Below, piece after piece: positions 1 to 8,024 of a DNA stretch of 64,000 nucleotides (position 1 is its first letter; the number at the start of each line of letters is the position of its first letter). A model generated the notes under the pieces. It was given only the letters and a program-made list of their open reading frames with translations. It ran no database searches and was not told the origin of the DNA. The stretch is from the NCBI GenBank assembly GCA_039640495.1, contig CP046864.1, positions 2,591,001 through 2,655,000 of the forward strand, read 5' to 3'. The translations under genes were made by a program, and so were the position numbers. Source of the DNA: Rhodobacteraceae bacterium IMCC1335 (lineage in GTDB: Bacteria > Pseudomonadota > Alphaproteobacteria > Rhodobacterales > Rhodobacteraceae).

Positions 1-1391
1 ATTTCCTGCAACTTGGTGTTGTCCCATAGGATAATCGGAAGCGACAATCCAAGCTCCGCTGCAACGCCCAATTCCGGCAAGGAATATTGAAACCCGTAAT
101 CACCGATAATCGCCGCCGTCGGCAAACCGGGGCGGCCAATGGCACCTCCAATCGCAGCGGGCAGCGCATATCCCAAAGTTCCAAATCCGGTCGGGTGATG
201 CCAATGGCCCGGTTTTGACATCGGCCAAATTTCTTTTGCCAGATAGGCAAATTGGGTCATATCCGAAAAGATCATTGTATCTTGGGGCAGCGCAGCCTGC
301 AAAGCGCGACAGATTGGCAGGATGCCTGGGCGTTCCAAATCCACTTGCCGCTGCCACGCCCGACACTGCGTTTGGATTTCTTGCGCGCACCAAACCGTGT
401 GCGCTTTATGCCCCCGCAGCTGCGATAAAAGCGCGGGCACAAATGCCTCTGCCCGCATCGAAATTGTCAGCTCTGCTTGATGGCTATCCGTCAGCACCTC
501 CGGGTCTAGATCCACCCGAATCAAAGGAGCCTTATGGCCCAGCTCGGCGCGCCAAAGGTCGCCTTCGGACAATTCGCTACCAATCACCAAGACCAAATCA
601 GCCGATCCAAGAACCGATTTCGCGCCGGAACGCGCCAGTAAAGATCCAAAATGAAGCGGATAAATGCGATCAACCACCCCCCGCCCTGCGTAAGTGGTAA
701 AGCTTGCCGCGCCCAGCTGCTGCAGCAACGGCATCACCGAGACCGCGCGCGCGCCACCCCCTAAAATAACCAAAGGCTTTTTCGCCAAGCGCAGCATCTC
801 GGCAGCTTTTGCGATGTCTTCCGCCTCTGGCGCAGAGGCGCGGGGCAGCGGTTGCGCAGCCGGCGCGGCTTGCGCGGCCGCGGCCAAAGACGCGATCGGT
901 ATCTGGATATGCTTGGGGCGCGGCCGCTGTTGGGCAAATTCTGCAAAAGCCTGATCCATAAGACGATAGGCCTGCGCGTCAGATTGCGCCAGTTCTGACC
1001 AATCGCAAACGGTTGCCGCTGCCGCACGCTGATCTTTCATCTGATGCAATTGACCCTTGCGGGATTCGATATCATCCAAACAGGACGAAAACACCAATAA
1101 GGGCACGCTGTCCGAATAGGCTTGCCCCAAAGCCGTCATAATGTTGCACAGGCCAGGGCCGGTGATCACGAAGGCAACGCCCGCGCGGCCCGTGGCCCGC
1201 GCATAGCCATCGGCCATAAACCCCGCCCCTTGTTCATGACGGGCCAGAATATGGCGCAACCCGGCCTCTTCCAATCCGCGATATAATTCTTGGTTATGCA
1301 CCCCCGGAATTCCAAAAACCACCTCGACACCCCGCGCCTTCAGGGCATAAGAAATTTGCGTACCCAGCGGCGCCATAGAACGTTGCGACAT
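1..1391 (-). CDS. Thiamine-diphosphate-dependent enzyme, acetolactate synthase-like (3' end cut by window edge)
   Basis: The reading frame is open from the ATG at 1391 to the window edge, so the C-terminus is missing. The N-terminal TPP-binding (PYR) domain is clear: EVVFGIPGVHNQELYRG, then LRHILARHEQGAGFMADGYAR with the catalytic Glu, then FVITGPGLCNIMTALGQA. A central domain with LVILGGGA follows. The start of the C-terminal PP domain carries the GDYGFQYS metal/TPP motif. In family terms it resembles the 5-guanidino-2-oxopentanoate decarboxylase/acetolactate-synthase-like proteins common in Roseobacters, which decarboxylate 2-oxo acids. The substrate is an inference. MAPLG, five codons in, is an alternative start. 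The gene begins one base after the trkH stop codon, so the two are probably co-transcribed. Confidence 0.85.
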   Translation of the reverse strand, partial: MSQRSMAPLGTQISYALKARGVEVVFGIPGVHNQELYRGLEEAGLRHILARHEQGAGFMADGYARATGRAGVAFVITGPGLCNIMTALGQAYSDSVPLLVFSSCLDDIESRKGQLHQMKDQRAAAATVCDWSELAQSDAQAYRLMDQAFAEFAQQRPRPKHIQIPIASLAAAAQAAPAAQPLPRASAPEAEDIAKAAEMLRLAKKPLVILGGGARAVSVMPLLQQLGAASFTTYAGRGVVDRIYPLHFGSLLARSGAKSVLGSADLVLVIGSELSEGDLWRAELGHKAPLIRVDLDPEVLTDSHQAELTISMRAEAFVPALLSQLRGHKAHTVWCAQEIQTQCRAWQRQVDLERPGILPICRALQAALPQDTMIFSDMTQFAYLAKEIWPMSKPGHWHHPTGFGTLGYALPAAIGGAIGRPGLPTAAIIGDYGFQYSLPELGVAAELGLSLPIILWDNTKLQE

Positions 1392-1392
1392 A

Positions 1393-2841
1393 TTAGGCTC
1401 TCCAAAATTGCAGGGTTAGCAGCGTGTATACCGCCAATAGCTCCAATCGTCCGATGAGCATGGCGATCGATAAAATCCACTTTGACGCATCATTCAAACC
1501 CGCAAAATTTCCCGCAGGGCCGATTTGATCCCCCAGCCCAGGGCCAATATTTGCCAAAGCTGCGCTGGCTGCAGATAGTGACGTGATGAAATCGAGCCCG
1601 GTCAGGCCCAAAAGCGTTGCCACCACCGCCAAGGTGACCATGAACAGCATGAAAAACGACATCACCGAGGTAAGCACATCTTCGTCAACTTTGCGCCCAT
1701 CATAACGGGGTTGAAACACGCCGTTGGGCGATCGAATTCTGCGCAATTGGGTCGAGATAGATGCAAAGGCGAGTTGGTAGCGAAAGATCTTGATGGAGCA
1801 GCTGGTTGAGCCAGCGCAGCCTCCGATCAATCCAACAAGGAAAAACAGCGTGACCATAAACCCACCCCATTGCATGTAATCCGCGCTTGTATATCCGGTG
1901 CCACTGATAATTGAGGTGATGTTGAACAAGGCTTTGCGCAGGGCCGTTGCTGCGGGCATATTGGTTTGCGACGTTAAAACGATCCAACTGGTCAGCGCAA
2001 TCAGCCCCAAGCCCATCAAAAATCCTCGAATTTGCCGGTCTTGCAGCAAAGCAGTTTTTTGTCCATTGATCAGCTGAACATAGCGCACGAAGGGCAGCGC
2101 CGCCAAAATCATAAAAACCACCGCCACGTATTCCGCCGCTGATGAAAACGCCGCAAATGAGCGGTCATAATTTGAAAATCCACCCGTGGCGACGGTGGTC
2201 ATCGCGTGCACAGTGGCATCAAAGGCTGACAACCCAACTGCAAAATACGCCAAAGTGCAGGCCATCGTAATTGCGATATAGATGATCGAAATCTGTATCG
2301 AAATTGTTGTGGCCCGTGGCAAGATCTTCCCCAAAGTATCAAAGGCCTCGGCTTTAAAAATTTGCATGCCGCCAACGCGCAGTTCAGGCAGAAACACCAT
2401 GGCCACAACGATAATCCCGATACCGCCCAACCATTGCAAAATACCCCGCCACAGCAGCAGACCTTTGGGCAAATCTTCCAAGCCGGTAAACACCGTAGAT
2501 CCGGTTGTTGTAAGCCCCGACATGGCCTCAAAGAACGCATCAACATAGCGGGCCTCGGTGGCCCCAAAAACAAAGGGCAACGCGCCAAATAAAGGCAAAG
2601 CGACCCACACGCCCGTGGTTAACAAAAAGGTTTGTTGGATGCTAAGCCCTTGCTTAACCCCCGTTGAACAGCCCATAGCAAGCAAGCTGCCAAACAGGGC
2701 TGTCAGAATGCCACTATACATGAAAACAGGCCATTGGCCGCGACCCTCGGCAATATCAACCAAGAGCGGGAACACCATTGAAGCACCCAGAATGCCAAGA
2801 AGCATTCCAATCACATAGCCGACGGGTCGAAAATCGATCAT
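1393..2841 (-). CDS. trkH: TrkH/KtrB-family potassium uptake channel subunit
   Basis: Integral membrane subunit of a Trk-type K+ uptake system, 482 residues with about ten to twelve hydrophobic segments. The four pore-loop selectivity signatures of the family are visible in order: SGLTTTGST (about residue 110), TTVATGGFSN (about 216), ITSIISGTGYT (about 308) and ALANIGPGLG (about 430). Each contains the glycine that lines the filter. TrkH normally works with a cytoplasmic NAD-binding TrkA subunit, which is not in this window. The ATG at 2841 gives a normal family length. The downstream TPP-enzyme gene starts right after its stop codon. Confidence 0.95.
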   Translation of the reverse strand: MIDFRPVGYVIGMLLGILGASMVFPLLVDIAEGRGQWPVFMYSGILTALFGSLLAMGCSTGVKQGLSIQQTFLLTTGVWVALPLFGALPFVFGATEARYVDAFFEAMSGLTTTGSTVFTGLEDLPKGLLLWRGILQWLGGIGIIVVAMVFLPELRVGGMQIFKAEAFDTLGKILPRATTISIQISIIYIAITMACTLAYFAVGLSAFDATVHAMTTVATGGFSNYDRSFAAFSSAAEYVAVVFMILAALPFVRYVQLINGQKTALLQDRQIRGFLMGLGLIALTSWIVLTSQTNMPAATALRKALFNITSIISGTGYTSADYMQWGGFMVTLFFLVGLIGGCAGSTSCSIKIFRYQLAFASISTQLRRIRSPNGVFQPRYDGRKVDEDVLTSVMSFFMLFMVTLAVVATLLGLTGLDFITSLSAASAALANIGPGLGDQIGPAGNFAGLNDASKWILSIAMLIGRLELLAVYTLLTLQFWRA

Positions 2842-2898
2842 AGCGCTGACGGTTGGACAATCAGGCCAATTCTGTCAAGAGCGGAAACGAAGTTTTGC

Positions 2899-3990
2899 TT
2901 ATCCGCTATGGATCAAACTCGCGAGCATTTTAGGGTCAAGCGAGGTTTGTGCAAAAGTACAGCCTTCGGTCAGAATAGATACCGCGTCATGACTGTGCAG
3001 GCTTTCTTGATGGCTGGCGATCACCCTGAAATCCCCGATGCGTCCATCCGCTTTCAGGCCAGCGCAAAACAAGCGCGCCGCATCTTCAACAAAAATCGGG
3101 TTGGCCGCATTCAGTTCCGCAAAAGCTTGCTCATCCTCGCGCTTCACCATGACCTGAGTTTCCGTGGGCACCGCTTTACGGCATAGATCGATAATATCTT
3201 CAAACCACAAGCAGTCTTCGCCGCTCAGCACCACTGAGAGACGTGCCACCGAGCGTTGCGAATGCGGTGTCGCCAATTGGTTGCGTTCTTTTCGCGCATG
3301 TTCGCTCAATTCCAGTGAGCAGGGGCATGTTGAGCTATACACATAATCCAGATGCAAGATTTTATTGCGTATGCCACCCTGATCAACCAGCTCCAACGCG
3401 ATATCGTAATACTGATAGCCCTGCAATCCAGAACGCAAACTGTCCATTTTCATTGGATAAGACAGACGCATTTGGATGCGCGCGTCAAAGCTTTCTAAAT
3501 CGCTTTTGTAATCATCAAGCGCATGCTCCATCACATCAAAACTAAAACTTTTCTCGGCATGGCGATAAAAACTACGCATGATCCGTGACATATTGATGCC
3601 CTTTTTATCGGCATCAAGGCTGACTGTACCGGTGACCGATGTTTGCAAGGTCTGCTCTGAGCCGTTGCGGGTTTGGTAACTAATCGGCAGGCGGAAGTTC
3701 GAAATCCCAACATGCTGGATCTGCTGCTTCGCGCCGCGGATCAGCGCGGTGGGCCCGTTTTGCAAATCGGGCATACTGTCGCGATAAGCCTCATTGACCC
3801 TAAATTCAGCATTATATTTTGCGGAAAACTCAGGGTATTGTTGCGGCAATATCTGCGCAAGCAGGTCGGCATCCAGCGATGCTACCTCAGTTTCATCCGC
3901 GTGACCTACCCAGTTACGCAATATATCTAACGCCTCTTCAACGGCGTTTTGATCAGGCTGTGTGTTCGCGTTACGGGTATGAATATTCAT
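2899..3990 (-). CDS. folE2: GTP cyclohydrolase FolE2 (type IB)
   Basis: Converts GTP to 7,8-dihydroneopterin triphosphate, the first step of folate (and queuosine-type deazapurine) synthesis. Family landmarks are MPDLQNGPTALIRGA, QHVGISNFRLP, TGTVSLDADKKGINMSR, YVYSSTCPCSLELSEHA (the metal-binding Cys region), MVKREDEQAFAELNAAN and ASHQESLHSHDA. The start was placed at 3990 (MNIHTRNA), which has an AAGGG Shine-Dalgarno about 7 bases upstream. The ATG at 4008 has none. The product is 363 residues, normal for the family. FolE2 is the metal-flexible form often used when zinc is scarce. No zinc-responsive site was recognised upstream. Confidence 0.96.
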   Translation of the reverse strand: MNIHTRNANTQPDQNAVEEALDILRNWVGHADETEVASLDADLLAQILPQQYPEFSAKYNAEFRVNEAYRDSMPDLQNGPTALIRGAKQQIQHVGISNFRLPISYQTRNGSEQTLQTSVTGTVSLDADKKGINMSRIMRSFYRHAEKSFSFDVMEHALDDYKSDLESFDARIQMRLSYPMKMDSLRSGLQGYQYYDIALELVDQGGIRNKILHLDYVYSSTCPCSLELSEHARKERNQLATPHSQRSVARLSVVLSGEDCLWFEDIIDLCRKAVPTETQVMVKREDEQAFAELNAANPIFVEDAARLFCAGLKADGRIGDFRVIASHQESLHSHDAVSILTEGCTFAQTSLDPKMLASLIHSG

Positions 3991-4104
3991 GATATGCCCT
4001 TTTTGCATAAGACCGCGTTACTGATGGAAACCAAACAAGATCTTTATTTCATTATATCCTATACGGGCGACCCATCTCGCTGGATCACTTTTGTCACTTT
4101 AACT

Positions 4105-5304
4105 TTACATATTACACGCTGCTTGAGCAGCTGCCAAGGCCTGTCGCAGATCATCAATCAGATCCTCACCATCTTCCAAACCAATGCTGATCCGGATTAA
4201 CCCATCGCTGATACCCAAATGCCGTTTCTGCTCGGCCGGTAGGCGATGATGCGTCGTGGTGGCAGGATGCGTCGCGATGGATTTTGCATCCCCAAGATTA
4301 TTTGAAATCAAAATAATTTGCAGCGCGTTCAAAAAGGCAAACGCCGCCCTCTGGCCACCCTTTAATTCAACCGAGATCAGCGTACCGCCTGTGCCAAGTT
4401 GCGCTTGCGCCAACTCATATTGTGCATGCGCAGGATGCCCGGGATAGATCAACTGCGTTAAGGCTGAATGTCCCGATAGATCTTGGGCGATCAGAGCCGC
4501 AGTTTCGGCTTGCGCCCGAACCCGCAATTCGATTGTTTCCAATCCTTTTAGCATCACCCAAGCCGTGAACGGGCTCATCGCACCGCCCGTATGTTTCATA
4601 TAGGGCTCTATCGTGCCTGAAATGAACTCAGCATTTGATAAAATCACGCCGCCAAGCATGCGCCCCTGCCCATCAATATGCTTGGTGGCTGAATAAATAA
4701 CCACATCCGCCCCCTGCTCCAAAGCCCGCGAAAAAACCGGCGTTGAAAACACATTATCCACCATCACCAACGCGCCATTCGCATGCGCGATTTGCGCTAC
4801 CTTTGACAGATCAATCACCTCCAAAGTCGGGTTTGAAATTGACTCAAAAAACACCAATCTCGTATCCGCGCGCACCGCCTGCACCCATTGCTTTAAATCG
4901 GTTCCGTCAACAAAAGTGACCTCAACACCGTTGCGAGGTAGGATTTCTTCCAAAATATAAAGGCAAGAGCCGAAAAGCGCGCGCGCTGCCACAACATGAT
5001 CGCCCGCCTTTACCGTGGCCAGCAGTGCGCCGCTGACCGCAGCCATACCAGAGGCAGTGGCAAAGGCCGCCTCGGCCCCTTCCAACGCAGCCATACGCTC
5101 TTGAAACATCGCCACAGTCGGGTTGCCATAGCGCGCATAAATAAAATGACCCTCATCATCCCCATCGAAGCGTTCTTGAGCTTGCTCGGCGCTGTCATAA
5201 ACGTAGCTTTGAGTTAAATAAATTGCTTCGCTGACCTCGTTGAACTGGCTGCGCCGATGGCCCGCATGCACCATTTTGGTGCGGCTTTTTAAACTCTTTT
5301 TCAT
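4105..5304 (-). CDS. metZ: O-succinylhomoserine sulfhydrylase
   Basis: PLP enzyme of the Cys/Met metabolism family that makes homocysteine from O-succinyl- (or O-acetyl-) homoserine and sulfide in methionine synthesis. Seen: YARYGNPTVAMFQERMAALEG, SARALFGS-type segment, the PLP lysine in YSATKHIDGQGR, EPYMKHTGGAMSPF, and SNNLGDAKSIATHPATTTH near the C-terminus. The frame stays open upstream to 5649. The start at 5304 (MKKSLK) is chosen because AGGAG lies 7 bases upstream and family alignments begin there. The 399-residue product matches the family. The SAM-II riboswitch at 5378-5436 on the same strand points to repression by S-adenosylmethionine. Confidence 0.96.
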   Translation of the reverse strand: MKKSLKSRTKMVHAGHRRSQFNEVSEAIYLTQSYVYDSAEQAQERFDGDDEGHFIYARYGNPTVAMFQERMAALEGAEAAFATASGMAAVSGALLATVKAGDHVVAARALFGSCLYILEEILPRNGVEVTFVDGTDLKQWVQAVRADTRLVFFESISNPTLEVIDLSKVAQIAHANGALVMVDNVFSTPVFSRALEQGADVVIYSATKHIDGQGRMLGGVILSNAEFISGTIEPYMKHTGGAMSPFTAWVMLKGLETIELRVRAQAETAALIAQDLSGHSALTQLIYPGHPAHAQYELAQAQLGTGGTLISVELKGGQRAAFAFLNALQIILISNNLGDAKSIATHPATTTHHRLPAEQKRHLGISDGLIRISIGLEDGEDLIDDLRQALAAAQAACNM

Positions 5305-5332
5305 TACAAACTCCTGCCACATACGCGGCGTC

Positions 5333-5436
5333 AAAACCCCTATCAAACGCAGCCAAGCGAAAGGGGGGCTTTCTCCTGACCTTTTAGCGGAATATGTTTT
5401 ATGTGGCCCGCAATCTGGACTCAAATCACCACATGC
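5333..5436 (-). promoter_or_regulatory. SAM-II riboswitch in the metZ leader, with a possible attenuator
   Basis: Reading the minus strand, the aptamer covers 5436-5378. P1 pairs AUGUGGU (5434-5428) with GCCACAU (5407-5401). It is followed by the conserved GAUUUG (5427-5422) and the 3' GCUAAAAGG (5388-5380). The pseudoknot is possible through GCGG (5411-5408) with CCGC (5390-5387), and CC of GUCC with the terminal GG. This is the SAM-II consensus known upstream of alphaproteobacterial met genes. The metZ start lies 73 bases further on and has its own Shine-Dalgarno. Between them, 5368-5333 can form a C-run/G-run stem ending in UUUU, so control might act by transcription attenuation. TTGACC at about 5467-5462 is a candidate -35. 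Confidence 0.9.
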
Positions 5437-5684
5437 GCGTGGGTACCCCAGCGCTTTAATTGGGTCAAGCATATGAAGCGAATTCAGCAAGCTTTGCCCC
5501 GAAGCCCTGCGCGTATGCAGCCATGCTATGCCTGAAAAGCCAAATACGCATGTCGCGGATCTTTTATGCGCAGCATGCGGCATCCCAACAAAGCGCGTTG
5601 CTTTGAAAATCCGTACCTCAAAAGCGTTTATGCTTGCGGTGCAGAACAAACCTTTATTATACCAACACTTTTAAGGAGTATATT

Positions 5685-6392
5685 GTGACAAAGCCCATTG
5701 ATCTGTACTATTGGCCTACCCCAAACGGTTGGAAAATCTCGATTGCTTTAGAAGAAATGGGATTGCCGTATAAGGTCCATCTTATTGATATCAATGCAGG
5801 GGCACAGTTTGACGCGGCGTTTTTGAAACTCTCACCAAATGGTAGAATGCCCGCGATTGTCGATCCTGACGGGCCAGATAGAGCCCCGATTTCGCTGTTT
5901 GAATCGGGTGCAATCCTGCAATATCTGGCCAGAAAAACTGGGCTGTTTTACGGCGAAACCGAGCGCCAACGCATCGCGGTAGATCAATGGCTGATGTGGC
6001 AAATGGGCGGCGTTGGGCCAATGGCGGGCCAAGCCCATCATTTTCTAAGATACGCGCCAGCCATGGATCCCCCCCAAATCCTACCCTATGCGCAAAATCG
6101 CTATCGGGCCGAAACCAAACGGCTTTACACCCTGCTTGATAAGCAGCTTGCAGAAGCCGAATTCGTGGCCGGAGATTTCTTTTCCATCGCGGATATGGCG
6201 ATTTGGTCTTGGGCCTCGCTTTGGCGGCGCCAAGAGCAAACTCTTGATGACAAGCCCAATTTCAGCCGATGGCTTGAGACTGTGAAGCAGCGACCCGGCG
6301 TTCAAGCGGGGCGGGCTTTAGAAGCCGCGCGCCGCACAACGCAATTGGAAGAAGACCGAGAGGCCCAAAAGCTCTTATTCCGTCAAACCTAG
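5685..6392 (+). CDS. Glutathione S-transferase family protein, YfcG/YghU-like
   Basis: 235-residue GST of the Nu-like (YfcG/YghU) group, which acts as a glutathione-dependent disulfide-bond oxidoreductase or peroxidase. The thioredoxin-like N-domain has LYYWPTPNGWKISIALEEMG with the TPNG segment that binds glutathione, then SPNGRMPAIVDPDG and LFESGAILQYLARKTGLF. The helical C-domain has QWLMWQMGGVGPMAGQ and FSIADMAIWSW. The start is the GTG at 5685 because AAGGAG sits at 5673-5678. An in-frame ATG at 5634 has no ribosome site. The gene is divergent from metZ; the physiological substrate is unknown. Confidence 0.9.
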   Translation: MTKPIDLYYWPTPNGWKISIALEEMGLPYKVHLIDINAGAQFDAAFLKLSPNGRMPAIVDPDGPDRAPISLFESGAILQYLARKTGLFYGETERQRIAVDQWLMWQMGGVGPMAGQAHHFLRYAPAMDPPQILPYAQNRYRAETKRLYTLLDKQLAEAEFVAGDFFSIADMAIWSWASLWRRQEQTLDDKPNFSRWLETVKQRPGVQAGRALEAARRTTQLEEDREAQKLLFRQT

Positions 6393-6399
6393 CCTGGTT

Positions 6400-6433
6400 T
6401 TGCCATCCGATGGCAACGCCCGATATATCGGCG
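6400..6433. repeat. Two tandem hairpins between convergent GST and yciB genes
   Basis: A perfect 7-base inverted repeat (TTGCCAT, 3-base loop, ATGGCAA; 6400-6416) is followed directly by CGCCCGATATATCGGCG (6417-6433), near-perfect apart from one extra C. They fill the 44-base gap between two convergent genes. A bidirectional transcription stop is likely, but neither side has a clear U-tract. Confidence 0.45.
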
Positions 6434-6436
6434 TGC

Positions 6437-7036
6437 TTAAAGCCCGTCCATCCGGCCATATTTCTTTAGGATTGGATATTGCAGAATCATGAAAATAAAT
6501 ACGGCCGATGTCAGTCCGAAGGTTTTGAAGTAAACCCATGTTTCGCTGGATTGTGTGCGCCAAATAATTTCGTTCAAAGCGGCCAGGGCAAAGAAAAAAA
6601 TCGCCAATCTGCGGCTGATAAGCTGCCAGCCAATATCCTCCATTGGGATCCGCTCGCCCAGCAACGCTTGCAAATAGCCTTTTCCCCGCATCTGCCCATA
6701 GGTGATTGCCGCGCCAAACAGCACGTAAATCAAAGTCGGCTTCATTTTAAAGAACCGTTCATCATTCAACAGCACCGTTAACGCCCCGAAGAAAATCACC
6801 AAGACAAGCGTCAAAACCTGCACTTTGGAGAGATGCCCATTGACCAACCAGCCGATAAAGGTAGAGGCGATCATCAAAGGCACAAAAATCGCGGTGGCTT
6901 GAATTAAGCTAGAATATTCAACCCCACCAATCACCATCACTTCGCCCTTGCGCCAAATGAACACGGCAAAGAAAATGATCACCGGCCCAATTTCAAGCAA
7001 GGATGACAAAAGAGGTGAATTGTTTTTCTCCGACAT
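6437..7036 (-). CDS. yciB: Inner membrane protein YciB / septation protein A
   Basis: 199-residue polytopic inner-membrane protein of the IspZ/YciB family. It has LLEIGPVIIFFAVFIW at the N-terminus, several hydrophobic segments, and the family stretch MKPTLIYVLFGAAITYGQ. It ends in NEIIWRTQSSETWVYFKTFGL, a typical YciB C-terminus. In enterobacteria YciB takes part in cell-envelope maintenance and septum formation. The start at 7036 is supported by AGGAG just upstream; an upstream in-frame ATG at 7066 would lie beside the stop of the preceding gene. It follows a DMT permease and ftsY on the same strand. Confidence 0.93.
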   Translation of the reverse strand: MSEKNNSPLLSSLLEIGPVIIFFAVFIWRKGEVMVIGGVEYSSLIQATAIFVPLMIASTFIGWLVNGHLSKVQVLTLVLVIFFGALTVLLNDERFFKMKPTLIYVLFGAAITYGQMRGKGYLQALLGERIPMEDIGWQLISRRLAIFFFALAALNEIIWRTQSSETWVYFKTFGLTSAVFIFMILQYPILKKYGRMDGL

Positions 7037-7046
7037 AGCGGAACTC

Positions 7047-7949
7047 CTATCCTGCAACTTCCACAATTACGGCCCCAGCGGCGATTGACAAAATCAACGC
7101 AACGCGCCTTGGGCCCACTGCTTCTTTCAGAAAATACCACCCGATCAAAGCCGCAAACACCGTTGACGTTTCCCGCAATATCGCGGCTTCTCCAACTTTG
7201 TCCAGACGTGTCGCCAACATAATCGACCCAAAGCTAAAAAACGCCACCCAAGCCCCGATCATGCCGCGCAAAAACAAAGGCAATAGATCTGGTCGATTGT
7301 GCATCTTACGCCATCGCAAATAAGCAAAGGGCGGCATCGACAGACCATCCAAAACAAAAAACCATATTAAGAAAACAAAGGGATCTTGCGCCGCGCGAAT
7401 GCCATAGGCATCATAGGTGGTGTAAAGCGCAACAAATAACCCAGTCACCAGCGCAAAGCCCAAAGCGGCGCGCAAGGTCGCTCGATCTTCGATCAGATAA
7501 ACCGCGTTATAAAGCGCCAAGCCAAATAGCGCCAGCACCAAAACCGCCACCCCTACCCATTGTAGCGTCGTGAAGGTTTCACCAAAAATCAAATAAGCCC
7601 CCAAAACCGTAAACACCGGGCCGGTGCCGCGCACCACAGGGTAAACCACCGTGTAAGCCCCGCGGCTATAGGCTGCCGCCTGCATCAACTTATAGATCAA
7701 ATGAATGATCACCATTCCTGCAAATATTGGCCAGAGCCCTGGCTCTGGCCAAGGCAACACGAAGACGGCAATCGGCGTTGCCATCATAAAATAGCAAATA
7801 TCAATCGCACCGCGTGACAGCCAGGGATCGTGTTGACCTTTTTGCAAAGCGCCGAAAACCGCGTGCAAAAACGCTGCTGATAGAGCCAAAACCATCGCAA
7901 GCTGGTGGCCTATTTCCGTCCCCTCAACCGTCAGAATCCAAGCGCTCAC
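7047..7949 (-). CDS. EamA/DMT-superfamily permease
   Basis: 300-residue membrane protein with about ten transmembrane helices in two EamA repeats. The first repeat ends in GAYLIFGETFTTLQWVGVAVLVLALFGLAL. The second ends in GWYFLKEAVGPRRVALILSIAAGAVIVEVAG. Both show the characteristic E-x3-x-Q/R-x2-G pattern. These are drug/metabolite transporters; the substrate cannot be told from sequence. It lies between ftsY and yciB in one direction and starts 75 bases after the ftsY stop codon. Confidence 0.88.
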   Translation of the reverse strand: MSAWILTVEGTEIGHQLAMVLALSAAFLHAVFGALQKGQHDPWLSRGAIDICYFMMATPIAVFVLPWPEPGLWPIFAGMVIIHLIYKLMQAAAYSRGAYTVVYPVVRGTGPVFTVLGAYLIFGETFTTLQWVGVAVLVLALFGLALYNAVYLIEDRATLRAALGFALVTGLFVALYTTYDAYGIRAAQDPFVFLIWFFVLDGLSMPPFAYLRWRKMHNRPDLLPLFLRGMIGAWVAFFSFGSIMLATRLDKVGEAAILRETSTVFAALIGWYFLKEAVGPRRVALILSIAAGAVIVEVAG

Positions 7950-8024
7950 TGCGATAACCTCAACGTTTGTAGCCGGCGCAGCGGCGCCCTAACCCCAAAT
8001 CGCCAGCGGCGGGCAATCTATCGC

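Noticed and set aside
5305..5649. N-terminal extension of metZ (115 extra codons)
   Set aside because: The extension would translate the SAM-II riboswitch; family proteins start at 5304, where a strong ribosome site exists.
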